NCBI GenBank assembly: GCA_001769125.1
Contig: MEOG01000089.1
Span: 1 to 64,000 of the forward strand
DNA: 64,000 nucleotides
Direction of reading: 5' to 3'
Origin: Bacteroidetes bacterium GWF2_35_48
GTDB lineage: Bacteria > Bacteroidota > Bacteroidia > Bacteroidales > GWF2-35-48
The notes under the pieces: generated by a model
Told to the model about the DNA's origin: nothing
What the model saw: only the letters and a program-made list of their open reading frames with translations
Databases searched by the model: none
Made by a program: the position numbers and the translations under genes
Shown here: piece by piece, positions 26,935-34,487 of the stretch
How the letters are laid out: the number at the start of each line of letters is the position of its first letter
How positions within the stretch are numbered: the stretch's first letter is position 1

Positions 26935-27690
26935 ATGATTTCAAATATTAAAATATTATACCATCAGGGAAAGCAGTTTATACCCGATGTAACAACAGTG
27001 GAAGTTCCCGGTATTTTCAGGGGCAGACCTATTATTTCTGTTAATAAAATTGACGAGAATTTATTACGTGAATTATGCCCTACAGAGGCTATTGCAACGA
27101 ACCCTGTTTCTATTGATTTAGGAAAATGCACATTTTGCGGAGCTTGCGCGGCAAAATTTCCAGACAAAATTTCTTTTACAAAAGAGTATAAATTATCTGT
27201 AAATAAAAGAGAAGATTTAATTATTTATGAAGGAGTAGATAAGCCGCTTGTATTGGATGAAAATCGTATTCGTAAAGAAATTCGAAGCATGTTTGGCGGC
27301 TCGTTAAAACTTCGTCAGATATCTGCGGCAGGCGATAACAGTTGTGAATGGGAACTGAACGCAGCGGGTAATGTTAATTTTGATATGGGTCGTTTTGGAA
27401 TTGAATTCGTAGCTTCTCCACGTCATGCAGATGGGATTGTTATTACGGGTCCCATTTCCGAGAACATGGCAGAACCAACTCAGATTTGTTACGATGCAAC
27501 ACCCGATCCGAAAATAATTATTCTTGCAGGAACAGATGCCATTAGTGGTGGAATTTTTTCTGGCGCTCCTGCTTTAAATAGAAGTTTTCTTGATAAATAT
27601 CCCATTGATTTGTATATTGCAGGTAATCCGGTTCACCCTTTGGCTTTTATCAATGGAGTGTTGGCGCTTATTAGAAAGAAGAAAAAGTGA
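26935..27690 (+). CDS. Ferredoxin-HyfI (NuoB-like) fusion with most proximal-cluster ligands missing
   Basis: A 251-residue soluble subunit. The N-terminal half has one ferredoxin-type [4Fe-4S] site: C48P, then C65TFC68GAC71. The C-terminal half aligns with hydrogenase small subunits/NuoB through ITGPISENM, GTDAISGGIFSG and AGNPVHPLAF. At the usual cluster ligands only C137 (DNSCEWE, where relatives have CNGCE) remains. The later ligands are D201 and N231 in place of cysteines. The standard proximal cluster is therefore unlikely. This single fused gene replaces separate HyfH and HyfI and completes the operon. Confidence 0.88.
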   Translation: MISNIKILYHQGKQFIPDVTTVEVPGIFRGRPIISVNKIDENLLRELCPTEAIATNPVSIDLGKCTFCGACAAKFPDKISFTKEYKLSVNKREDLIIYEGVDKPLVLDENRIRKEIRSMFGGSLKLRQISAAGDNSCEWELNAAGNVNFDMGRFGIEFVASPRHADGIVITGPISENMAEPTQICYDATPDPKIIILAGTDAISGGIFSGAPALNRSFLDKYPIDLYIAGNPVHPLAFINGVLALIRKKKK

Positions 27691-27790
27691 AACACATTTT
27701 TTTTCCTGATTGTTTGCATGTCTGCAATAAAAATATTTGGCTCTTTTTCTTTTACTTTTTTTTTCTCTGAACTAAATAAAGTATTATACC

Positions 27791-28165
27791 TTCAGAACTC
27801 CTTACTTAGTGCCAGCAAGAAAACTCATGTTTTTTGCTCACAATGTATGTGCCTGATAAGAAAACATCAAGTTCAAGGCTTGCGAAGACCTGAAAATTAG
27901 GAGTGTACTAATGTACATGACTACTTTTCAGGTCAAGCGTAACGATGAAATTGATGTTTTCTTGCAGGCACTACTTAGTAACTAAAAATCAATTAAAAAA
28001 AATGTTTGTAACCCCGAGCTTTAGCTCGGGGTACAGAAACGAATTATAGCAACCGATTTTGGCGAAAAATTTGCCCAAGATTGTCTTTTGTGAAAAATGG
28101 TTAAACCGCAAATTTTATGACAAAATCCTGCGATTTTATTTTGCGACAGATTAGGAGTTCTGAAA
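27791..28165. repeat. Outer inverted-repeat unit starting TTCAGAACTCCT
   Basis: Twelve bases at each end are perfect inverted repeats. The first eight, TTCAGAAC, are shared with the ends of the unit at 57155-57775. It encloses a smaller element and a palindrome, so it may be a nested insertion. Confidence 0.5.
27807..27973 (+). mobile_element. Small TIR element, copy C of the hairpin family
   Basis: 167 bases with ends TAGTGCCAGCAAGAAAAC and, on the other strand, TAGTGCCTGCAAGAAAAC. Near the right end is a hairpin with outer stem GACCTGAAAA (27887-27896) / TTTTCAGGTC (27925-27934). Its conserved inner part is GGAGTGTAC-TAAT-GTACATGAC. CAAGCGTAACG follows. The layout matches copies A (31823) and B (48397), although most of the end sequence differs. 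It codes for no protein. Confidence 0.7.
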
Positions 28166-28193
28166 TTATTATATTCGTAGCATAATTTATTTC

Positions 28194-29489
28194 ATGAAGT
28201 ATTTTATAATAATATTGCTTTTTATTCCGGCATTTCTTTTTGCACAACCAGAAAACCTCGTCCCAAATCCGGGTTTTGAAAATGCGTGGACTTGCCCTGA
28301 CACATATATAAAGGATATTGACCGGAATTTTCTACCTGACTGGTTTATCCCCAATAAAAGTACGCCCGATTATTTTAATAAATGCAGCGTTGGCGATGCC
28401 GGAATTCCGGATAATTTCGCCGGCTCTATGGAAGCAAAAGAAGGACAAGCCTATATCGGAATTATTTTAAAGGAAAGCTATCGTCCCAGCAATCCTGATT
28501 ATTCTCCAAATATGGACGAATATTCTAGAGAATATCTATCTGTAAAACTTTTAAAACCCTTAAAAAGAAATAAATATTATTGTGTAAGCTTTTATTTCTG
28601 TCAGGCAAAATTTTGTGATTATTCCGTTGATGGGTTGGGAATTTATTTCTCATCAAAAAAAATAAATCTGAACGGCGATGGCGTAATTCGGGCTAAACCA
28701 CAGATATTTTCAAAAAAGGGTATTCTTCTTAATAATAAAAAAAAATGGCAAGAGTTCTGTGGTGCAATAGCCGCAAAAGGAAACGAGAAATTTATTACTA
28801 TCGGAAATTTTGCCCCAACAAAAACGGTATTGTATGTTAAAACCGATTCTGTCCAAAATCCTTCCTTATCAGAGTATGCCTATTATCTTATTGATAATAT
28901 CAAACTTTATCCTGTAGAAAATGAGTTTGAGTGCGGATGTTCTGGAAGTGTTGCAGAAGTGAGAGAAGAATACCACCTGCCTCAATCTGCTAAAGATAAA
29001 AACAAGACGCTTGCAGATGCTAATTCTAAAAAAAACAGTAATAATGAACAGGATAGTGGCGATTCAAAGAAATCCGAAATTAGCAATATTTCTAAAAATG
29101 ATTCTTTTGAGGGTATTGACAATGTAACTAATGTTGAAGAAGGTGTTTCTGTTACGCTGATAAACATCTTTTTTAAGCTTAATGAAGCAGTTTTAACAGA
29201 AGCCTCTTATCCGGAATTAGACAAGCTCGTTCGCCTATTGAATGAATACCCCAATATGCACATAGAAATTGAAGGGCATACCGACAATACCGGGACAGAA
29301 GCCTTTAATTTAAAGCTTTCTCTTGACAGAGCAAATGCTGTAGCTTCGTATCTTCAATCAAAAAAAATAAAGAAAAAAAGAATGACGATTAAAGGGTATG
29401 GAGATAAAAAACCTGTCGCAGATAATTCAACCGAAGAAGGCAGATATAAAAACAGAAGGGTGAATTTTACAATTTTAAAAAATGACTAA
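28194..29489 (+). CDS. Exported OmpA-family protein
   Basis: A 431-residue protein. A signal peptide (to FLFAQ) is followed by an N-terminal domain of about 230 residues starting PENLVPNPGFENAW, a carbohydrate-binding-like beta-sandwich. A polar, asparagine/serine-rich linker (about 260-310) leads to a C-terminal OmpA domain. That domain has the peptidoglycan-binding pattern IEGHTDNTGTEAFNLKLS ... RANAVASYL ... GYGDKKPVADNSTEEGRYKNRRV. It probably anchors the outer membrane or a surface structure to peptidoglycan. It ends in a 4-base convergent overlap with queD. Confidence 0.88.
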   Translation: MKYFIIILLFIPAFLFAQPENLVPNPGFENAWTCPDTYIKDIDRNFLPDWFIPNKSTPDYFNKCSVGDAGIPDNFAGSMEAKEGQAYIGIILKESYRPSNPDYSPNMDEYSREYLSVKLLKPLKRNKYYCVSFYFCQAKFCDYSVDGLGIYFSSKKINLNGDGVIRAKPQIFSKKGILLNNKKKWQEFCGAIAAKGNEKFITIGNFAPTKTVLYVKTDSVQNPSLSEYAYYLIDNIKLYPVENEFECGCSGSVAEVREEYHLPQSAKDKNKTLADANSKKNSNNEQDSGDSKKSEISNISKNDSFEGIDNVTNVEEGVSVTLINIFFKLNEAVLTEASYPELDKLVRLLNEYPNMHIEIEGHTDNTGTEAFNLKLSLDRANAVASYLQSKKIKKKRMTIKGYGDKKPVADNSTEEGRYKNRRVNFTILKND

Positions 29490-29932
29490 TTATCGCAAGC
29501 GTACCACTCTGCATAGGAAGTAGGAGTTTCATGCAGACAAAGAGAATTCAACGTAAGATTTTTTGGCAAAAATTTAATGATTTTCTCTGCGAAATAAACA
29601 ACCAGATTCTCACAAGTCGGCTGAAAATCAACAATCTCACAACGGTCAAACATTTCACGAATACTCGCAAGCTTTTCATGGGGCGCATCTTTGCTTAAAA
29701 ATACAGCATGATCTGTAATAGAGATAATATGGGTTTCTATAATTTTTTTTAAATCCCCGAAATCCAGCACCATGCCTAACTTTGGATTTGATTTATCAAT
29801 TATTGGCTCGCCCTTTACCGTAACTTCTAAAATATACGAATGACCATGAATGTTTTTGCAAAGTCCATCATAATTCCATAGAGCATGAGCCATTTCAAAC
29901 TTAAATATTTTTGTTACCCGGATGACTGACAT
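29486..29932 (-). CDS. queD: 6-carboxy-5,6,7,8-tetrahydropterin synthase (QueD/PTPS family)
   Basis: A 148-residue cytoplasmic enzyme of the PTPS fold that makes the queuosine precursor 6-carboxytetrahydropterin from dihydroneopterin triphosphate. The zinc-binding histidines lie in FEMAHALW and NIHGHSYILEV. The catalytic cysteine is in CKNIHGH, and MVLDFGDLKKI, DHAVFL and PTCENLVVYFAE are conserved. LHETPTSYAEWY near the end matches the family. QueD and eukaryotic-type PTPS are alike, but the CxxxHGH motif favours QueD. Confidence 0.92.
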   Translation of the reverse strand: MSVIRVTKIFKFEMAHALWNYDGLCKNIHGHSYILEVTVKGEPIIDKSNPKLGMVLDFGDLKKIIETHIISITDHAVFLSKDAPHEKLASIREMFDRCEIVDFQPTCENLVVYFAEKIIKFLPKNLTLNSLCLHETPTSYAEWYACDN

Positions 29933-29988
29933 TTTTTTTTAATTATACTTAAATTTAATAAAATCTTTATTTTTCAGGTTGCAGGTTA

Positions 29989-30019
29989 CACGGTGATTGA
30001 GCCTGTCAAAATCACCGTG
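29989..30019. repeat. Perfect hairpin between queD and the ArsR-type gene
   Basis: CACGGTGATT (29989-29998) and AATCACCGTG (30010-30019) form a 10-bp stem with an 11-base loop, embedded in TTGCAGG/TTGCA-type repeats. There is no T-run, so it is not a standard terminator. Confidence 0.6.
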
Positions 30020-30074
30020 CAATATGCAACTAAACGTGAAATTTAATTATCATACGCTTACAGTGTAATACTGA

Positions 30075-30371
30075 TTATATAGTACATTTTTTAACACAAT
30101 TAATTATTGAACTCAAGCTCTCGTGTTTAAGATAATAAAAAGTGTTTTTACCTTCTCTTTTTGACATAAGTATTCCTTTATCTTTGAGAATTCCTAGATG
30201 ATGGGATGTCGTAGATTGTTCTATATCAAGTTTTTCATGAATTTCTGTAACAGTCAGCATTTTTCCTTCTTCAAGCAGACCTATTATAGCTATTCGCATA
30301 GGATGCGCAATTGCTTTGAGCATATTGGCCGAATGTTCTAATTGCTCTGCTTTTAATTCTTTTATACCCAT
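30075..30371 (-). CDS. ArsR-type winged-helix regulator
   Basis: A 98-residue dimeric-type transcription regulator. The winged helix covers about residues 15-85: MLKAIAHPMRIAIIGLLEE, then VTEIHEKLDIEQSTTSHHLGILKDKGIL, the recognition helix and wing. The tail ends NCVKKCTI, a C-x3-C pair that could bind metal or sense redox state, but this is inference. It is divergent from manC and about 140 bases downstream-facing toward queD. No obvious operator palindrome was found. Confidence 0.85.
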   Translation of the reverse strand: MGIKELKAEQLEHSANMLKAIAHPMRIAIIGLLEEGKMLTVTEIHEKLDIEQSTTSHHLGILKDKGILMSKREGKNTFYYLKHESLSSIINCVKKCTI

Positions 30372-30663
30372 GTTTCCTGATTGTTTGTTTTAAATTTTAT
30401 GCAAAAATACAGAATATTTAGATATATAGATACTTTGGGTTGAAATAGTTTTTGATTTTCAAAAAATGATATATCGTTAACTGAATTTTATTCTTTTGGG
30501 CACTCGTTAAAGTTACCGCAGCAACGATCATCGGCTAATATTAATTTTACTCAAGTTATTGTAAATGATAACTGATTAGTAATTTATTGTTTTTGTTTAG
30601 AATAATTGCGTCGTTTACGCATATTTATTACTTTAGCACTCTTATTTACGAAAAACCCTTTTT

Positions 30664-31755
30664 ATGAACACAAATAATTACTGCATAATAATGGCCGGTG
30701 GTATTGGAAGCAGATTCTGGCCTATGAGCAAAACATCCAAACCAAAACAATTTCTTGATATTCTGGGAATAGGAAAAACCCTTCTGCAACAAACTTTTGA
30801 GAGATTTTTAAAATTTTGCCCTCCCGAAAATATATATATTGTTACCAGCATTGACTACAAAAGTCTTGTTTTAGAACAGCTTAAAGGTATTTCGCCCCAA
30901 CAGGTTTTGTTAGAACCCGCCCGCCGGAATACAGCACCATGTATTGCTTATGCAAGCTATAAAATAGGACAGAAAAACCCTGATGCAAAATTTATTGTAG
31001 CGCCTTCTGATCATCTTATTTTAAATATTGATGATTTTCATAAAGAAATAGAGAATGGGCTTGATTTTGTTTCTGAAAACAATGCTCTGCTTACACTCGG
31101 CATAAAACCCAGCAGACCGGAAACAGGCTATGGCTATATTCAGATTCAGGATAAAAAAACAAAATCAAAAATTGAAAATCTTAAAAAAGTAAAAACTTTT
31201 ACTGAAAAACCTAATCTTGATTTAGCAAAAGTTTTTTTCCAGAGCGGTGAATTTTATTGGAATTCCGGTATTTTTCTTTGGTCGTATTCTTCTATTAATG
31301 AGGCATTTGAAAAACATCTTCCAGAGGTCAGCTCTTTATTTAAAGAGGGTATTCCTGTTTATAATACACAAAAAGAAAGCTCTTTCATTCAGCGTACCTA
31401 TTCAGAATGCAGAAACATTTCTATAGATTATGGTATTATGGAGAAGGCTGAAAATGTATTCGTGCTTTGTTCTGATTTTGGATGGTCTGATCTGGGAACA
31501 TGGAGTTCTTTATATGAAAACAGCGAAAAAGATGAAAATGGCAACGTGGTGTATGGTCGCGATGTTTTTCTTTATAATTCGAAAAACTGTATTGTAAATT
31601 TACCAGGGAAAAAAGCAGTGGTTGTAAATAATCTGAATGGCTATATTATTGTAGAATCAGACAATATGCTGTTGATTTGTAAAAAAGAGGAAGAACAATC
31701 AATAAAACAGTTTGTAAATGATATAAAAATATTGAAGGGCGAATCTTATGTATAA
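30664..31755 (+). CDS. manC: Mannose-1-phosphate guanylyltransferase
   Basis: A 363-residue nucleotidyltransferase that makes GDP-mannose from mannose-1-phosphate and GTP, for surface polysaccharide or glycoprotein synthesis. The N-terminal pyrophosphorylase signature is IIMAGGIGSRFWPMSKTSKPKQ (residues about 8-29). Other conserved blocks are LEPARRNTAPCIAYA, FIVAPSDHLI, ETGYGYIQ, FTEKP, YWNSGIFLW, SIDYGIMEKA and SDFGWSDLGTWSSLY. It lacks the C-terminal isomerase domain of bifunctional forms. It stands alone and is followed by a strong terminator. Confidence 0.95.
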   Translation: MNTNNYCIIMAGGIGSRFWPMSKTSKPKQFLDILGIGKTLLQQTFERFLKFCPPENIYIVTSIDYKSLVLEQLKGISPQQVLLEPARRNTAPCIAYASYKIGQKNPDAKFIVAPSDHLILNIDDFHKEIENGLDFVSENNALLTLGIKPSRPETGYGYIQIQDKKTKSKIENLKKVKTFTEKPNLDLAKVFFQSGEFYWNSGIFLWSYSSINEAFEKHLPEVSSLFKEGIPVYNTQKESSFIQRTYSECRNISIDYGIMEKAENVFVLCSDFGWSDLGTWSSLYENSEKDENGNVVYGRDVFLYNSKNCIVNLPGKKAVVVNNLNGYIIVESDNMLLICKKEEEQSIKQFVNDIKILKGESYV

Positions 31756-31757
31756 AA

Positions 31758-31812
31758 AAAAATTCCGGCGTTTCGTCGCCGCGGCGACAAGCTCAACGAC
31801 CGGAATTTTTTA
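31758..31812 (+). terminator. Terminator after manC with an inner GC palindrome
   Basis: AAAAATTCCGG (31758-31768) pairs with CCGGAATTTTT (31800-31810). The loop contains the 14-base perfect palindrome GTCGCCGCGGCGAC (31775-31788), unusually GC-rich for this window. Confidence 0.8.
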
Positions 31813-31822
31813 ATAATTTAAT

Positions 31823-31989
31823 TAGTGTCTGTCTATAAAGTGAGTGTTTGATTTAGAATGTTCGAGAGCAAGCCTGCCTTGCCGGTAGGCAGGGCTTTCG
31901 CAGTGTTGAAAACCAAGGAGTTTACTTTTGTAAATGACTGTTTTCAACACAAGAGTAACGCAGCTATCGGACATTATGGACAAACACTA
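31823..31989 (+). mobile_element. Small TIR element, copy A of the hairpin family
   Basis: 167 bases. Ends are TAGTGTCTGTCTATAAAGT and, on the other strand, TAGTGTTTGTCCATAATGT. The internal hairpin has outer stem GTGTTGAAAAC (31903-31913) / GTTTTCAACAC (31940-31950) around GGAGTTTAC-TTTT-GTAAATGAC, followed by CAAGAGTAACG. Compared with copy B, a 21-base palindrome (CCTGCCT...AGGCAGG, 31873-31893) has been inserted exactly between CAAG and GCTTTCGCAG. It has no coding capacity. It sits between manC and gldN. Confidence 0.8.
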
Positions 31990-31999
31990 ATTAGTCAGA

Positions 32000-32860
32000 T
32001 TAGTATTCCCAAAGGTTGTGTTCCATCTGGAAAATAAAATCTTTTACTTTTTCTCCTTCCAGCATAGCTTCCAAGCCCAGAGCATACGTTCCAATAGGTC
32101 TGTCGTTGTAAACATTGGATTCTTTAATTATATAGCTACTGAATTTCCGTTTCCAGAATAAATCGTCGAACGTTCTGCGCTCTGCATCATTCTTTTGGTT
32201 AAAAACCTCTGTTTTAGCAAATAAATCGCGGAATTCAGGAAAATATACCCAAAAAGGAACAGAATTTAAAAAAGCACCTGCAACTTCCGGGTTTTCATAA
32301 ACCCGAAAAGGAGCCAAACCAATAATGCGAACATCCATTACAGAACGCTGCCTGTCAAAAAACCATTCTTCTTTCATGATAAATGAGTTTACCTCGAAAG
32401 TTCTTTCAATAGCCTTAGTGGAAACAACTGTATCTCCGATAACATTTCCATCAATATCTTTTACCGGAATCGTATCTATTCTGTCTCCAAGATCCCTCAT
32501 AGCTTCCTGTGTCGTAATAGGATTTACTATTTCATAAGATAAGGGATTTGTCAACTGAAACTCATAAGCTGTTTTGCTTGCATTTTCAAAACCCCAGATA
32601 ATAAGCTGTAGCAAACTTTTTCTGTCGGCCATTGGTTTTGTGGGGTAGTAAAGCGGATGGTTTAATTTTTCCTTCAGGTCTAATTTCCTGATAATTTTCT
32701 TAGACCACATTACATCAGCTTCGCGAAGCGATGTGTAGGGAATAGGGTTTCTGACGGGTACGTGTTCTTTTACATACACCCCGTCCAATACCTGTGCCTT
32801 AATCATAGAAAAAGGCGTTATCAGGATTAAAAATGAAAATAATAAAAATAAACGTCTCAT
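32000..32860 (-). CDS. gldN: Type IX secretion/gliding motility protein GldN
   Basis: A 286-residue periplasmic component of the type IX secretion system, which pairs with the GldK ring at the outer membrane. A signal peptide (to MIKAQ) is followed by the family's conserved stretch READVMWSKKIIRKLDLKEK and the block LAPFRVYENPEVAG. The start lies 7 bases after gldM. It is the last gene of the porP-gldKLMN run. Length is normal for GldN/PorN. Confidence 0.93.
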   Translation of the reverse strand: MRRLFLLFSFLILITPFSMIKAQVLDGVYVKEHVPVRNPIPYTSLREADVMWSKKIIRKLDLKEKLNHPLYYPTKPMADRKSLLQLIIWGFENASKTAYEFQLTNPLSYEIVNPITTQEAMRDLGDRIDTIPVKDIDGNVIGDTVVSTKAIERTFEVNSFIMKEEWFFDRQRSVMDVRIIGLAPFRVYENPEVAGAFLNSVPFWVYFPEFRDLFAKTEVFNQKNDAERRTFDDLFWKRKFSSYIIKESNVYNDRPIGTYALGLEAMLEGEKVKDFIFQMEHNLWEY

Positions 32861-32867
32861 AGTTGTA

Positions 32868-34451
32868 TTATCTTATAGTAAATACTATGGGAGACAGGGG
32901 CATTACTTTTCCGTCCGGCCCTTTTGCTTTAATCTGATAGAAAGTAACAGGTGAACCAGGTCCTAATGTTTTTAATGAATTTTGAACAACGGCATTAAAC
33001 ATTGCGCCATTAATAGGAACTTCTTTTGTTAAGCCCCCTGCTTGCTGTAAAAATGTATAGCTGACAACATTAAATCTAAGGTCAAATGGGAAGTCCTTAA
33101 GAGTAGCTGCAATCCCAGGTGCTGTGGTAAGCTGGTTTTTTTGAATTCTACCTTCACTTTGTCCGTTAATTGTTGCAACAGGAGTAGGAATATTTTTAAC
33201 TCTGAATTTTTCTGTACCGGCAGCTTTTGTATTACCCTCCATATTGGTAGTAACATTAATAACACACTCTAAACCTGCACCCGGCAAAACCTCCCAGCCT
33301 CCCTGAACTTTTCGGATAGAACCATTTGTAATACTGGCACTTACTTTTTCATCGGGAACACCTACAGCAGAAATTTTAACTGGATTAGGAATACCACGAT
33401 AAAATACATTCATTTTTGTAGGAGAAACAACCACTCCGCCCTGCATTACGTTATACTCTGTTTTCCAAGGGAAAAATTTAAATCCATCAGGTGTTTTAAT
33501 TTTAACAGCACCTTCAAGCTCGCGTTTTCCGGTTCCCTGAGCAACAACTTCGTAAACTCCTTTACCATTTTCTACTTTCATAGTGTCAGGGTTACCTACC
33601 ATTTCTCCTTTTGTTTCATCGTATTTGGCACCCATGTAGATTGTAGGTTTTTGAGTAGAGTCATACGCAGCCATAAAAACACTCATTGTAAACTTGCTTC
33701 CAGCCATAACATACATAGAATTCTGATTTACAATAGCTTCAATTTTGTTAAATTTTAAATCGGCAGCATCAATATTATTATACAAATGCGCTAACATATC
33801 AGCTTCAGCATTACGTATATCGCCCTCAAGAATGGTCATAAATACCACACTGGCAATAAGAGGAAGATGTTCGAATCTTTCGTTTACCCAGGTTGCCATT
33901 TCCCCTTCTTTTGCCTCAGGGTCTTTCGTATCCAGCGTTTTTTCAAAATTGGCAATTAAATCCTTATATTTTTCAGGTTTATCAACAATGCCAATCAAAA
34001 ATTTTCTGTACTCATCAATTTTCTTTCTCAGTTCCTCTCCTTTGCCTTCAATAATCATAATACGGGGTACATGATCCGTATTATCCTTTAACACAATATC
34101 GTCAACCTTAATAGTACCCGGGGTTTTTTCAGCTCCACCAGCCACTTCAACAATACGCTTACGAATGTCGTGCATAAACTTTACTGTTTCATTGGCTTTA
34201 GCCTGAACCTCAAGGGCTTTTTTATTCCAAACTGCTGCTTTGGCAGGATTTTCTGTAGCAGCTTTCATAAACATGGAATAATAAAGGTCGTTCTTTTTTG
34301 CAAAATTCTCTACGGTCTTGCCAACACCATGCTCTACAAGGATAAAAGAATCTAAAATATCCTTTGAAACGTTCATAGCAAGTAGTGCCGTTAAGAACAA
34401 ATACATCATCCCGATCATTTTTTGACGCGGGGTTTCTTTTCCGTGACCCAT
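32868..34451 (-). CDS. gldM: Type IX secretion/gliding motor protein GldM
   Basis: A 527-residue inner-membrane protein with one N-terminal helix (MIGMMYLFLTALLAMNVSKD, about 11-30) and a long periplasmic part. It forms, with GldL, the proton-driven motor that energises type IX secretion. The periplasmic region shows the repeated beta-domains typical of GldM (VVSPTKMNVFYRGIPNPVKI, KAAGTEKFRVKNIPTPVATI). Length fits the family. It lies 36 bases downstream of gldL. Confidence 0.95.
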   Translation of the reverse strand: MGHGKETPRQKMIGMMYLFLTALLAMNVSKDILDSFILVEHGVGKTVENFAKKNDLYYSMFMKAATENPAKAAVWNKKALEVQAKANETVKFMHDIRKRIVEVAGGAEKTPGTIKVDDIVLKDNTDHVPRIMIIEGKGEELRKKIDEYRKFLIGIVDKPEKYKDLIANFEKTLDTKDPEAKEGEMATWVNERFEHLPLIASVVFMTILEGDIRNAEADMLAHLYNNIDAADLKFNKIEAIVNQNSMYVMAGSKFTMSVFMAAYDSTQKPTIYMGAKYDETKGEMVGNPDTMKVENGKGVYEVVAQGTGKRELEGAVKIKTPDGFKFFPWKTEYNVMQGGVVVSPTKMNVFYRGIPNPVKISAVGVPDEKVSASITNGSIRKVQGGWEVLPGAGLECVINVTTNMEGNTKAAGTEKFRVKNIPTPVATINGQSEGRIQKNQLTTAPGIAATLKDFPFDLRFNVVSYTFLQQAGGLTKEVPINGAMFNAVVQNSLKTLGPGSPVTFYQIKAKGPDGKVMPLSPIVFTIR

Positions 34452-34487
34452 ATTCTCTTTGTTGTATTAAATGAAACCTAAAAAAAA

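Larger units (their letters stand above)
27691..28193. other. Intergenic region filled with nested repeat elements
   Basis: Between the hydrogenase-related operon and the OmpA-family gene. An outer inverted repeat TTCAGAACTCCT (27791-27802) pairs with AGGAGTTCTGAA (28154-28165). Inside lie a TAGTGCC-ended element (27807-27973), the perfect palindrome ACCCCGAGCT-TT-wise inverted at 28011-28032, and AT-rich sequence. No gene is supported. Confidence 0.75.

Noticed and set aside
25230-27690. Annotation of the operon as a functional hydrogenase-4 or formate hydrogenlyase
   Set aside because: Neither CxxC pair of the NiFe site is present, most proximal-cluster ligands are replaced, and there is no formate dehydrogenase gene in the operon.
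27718-27900. Open frame of 60 codons after the hydrogenase-related operon
   Set aside because: It runs through the nested repeat elements and has no protein-like features.
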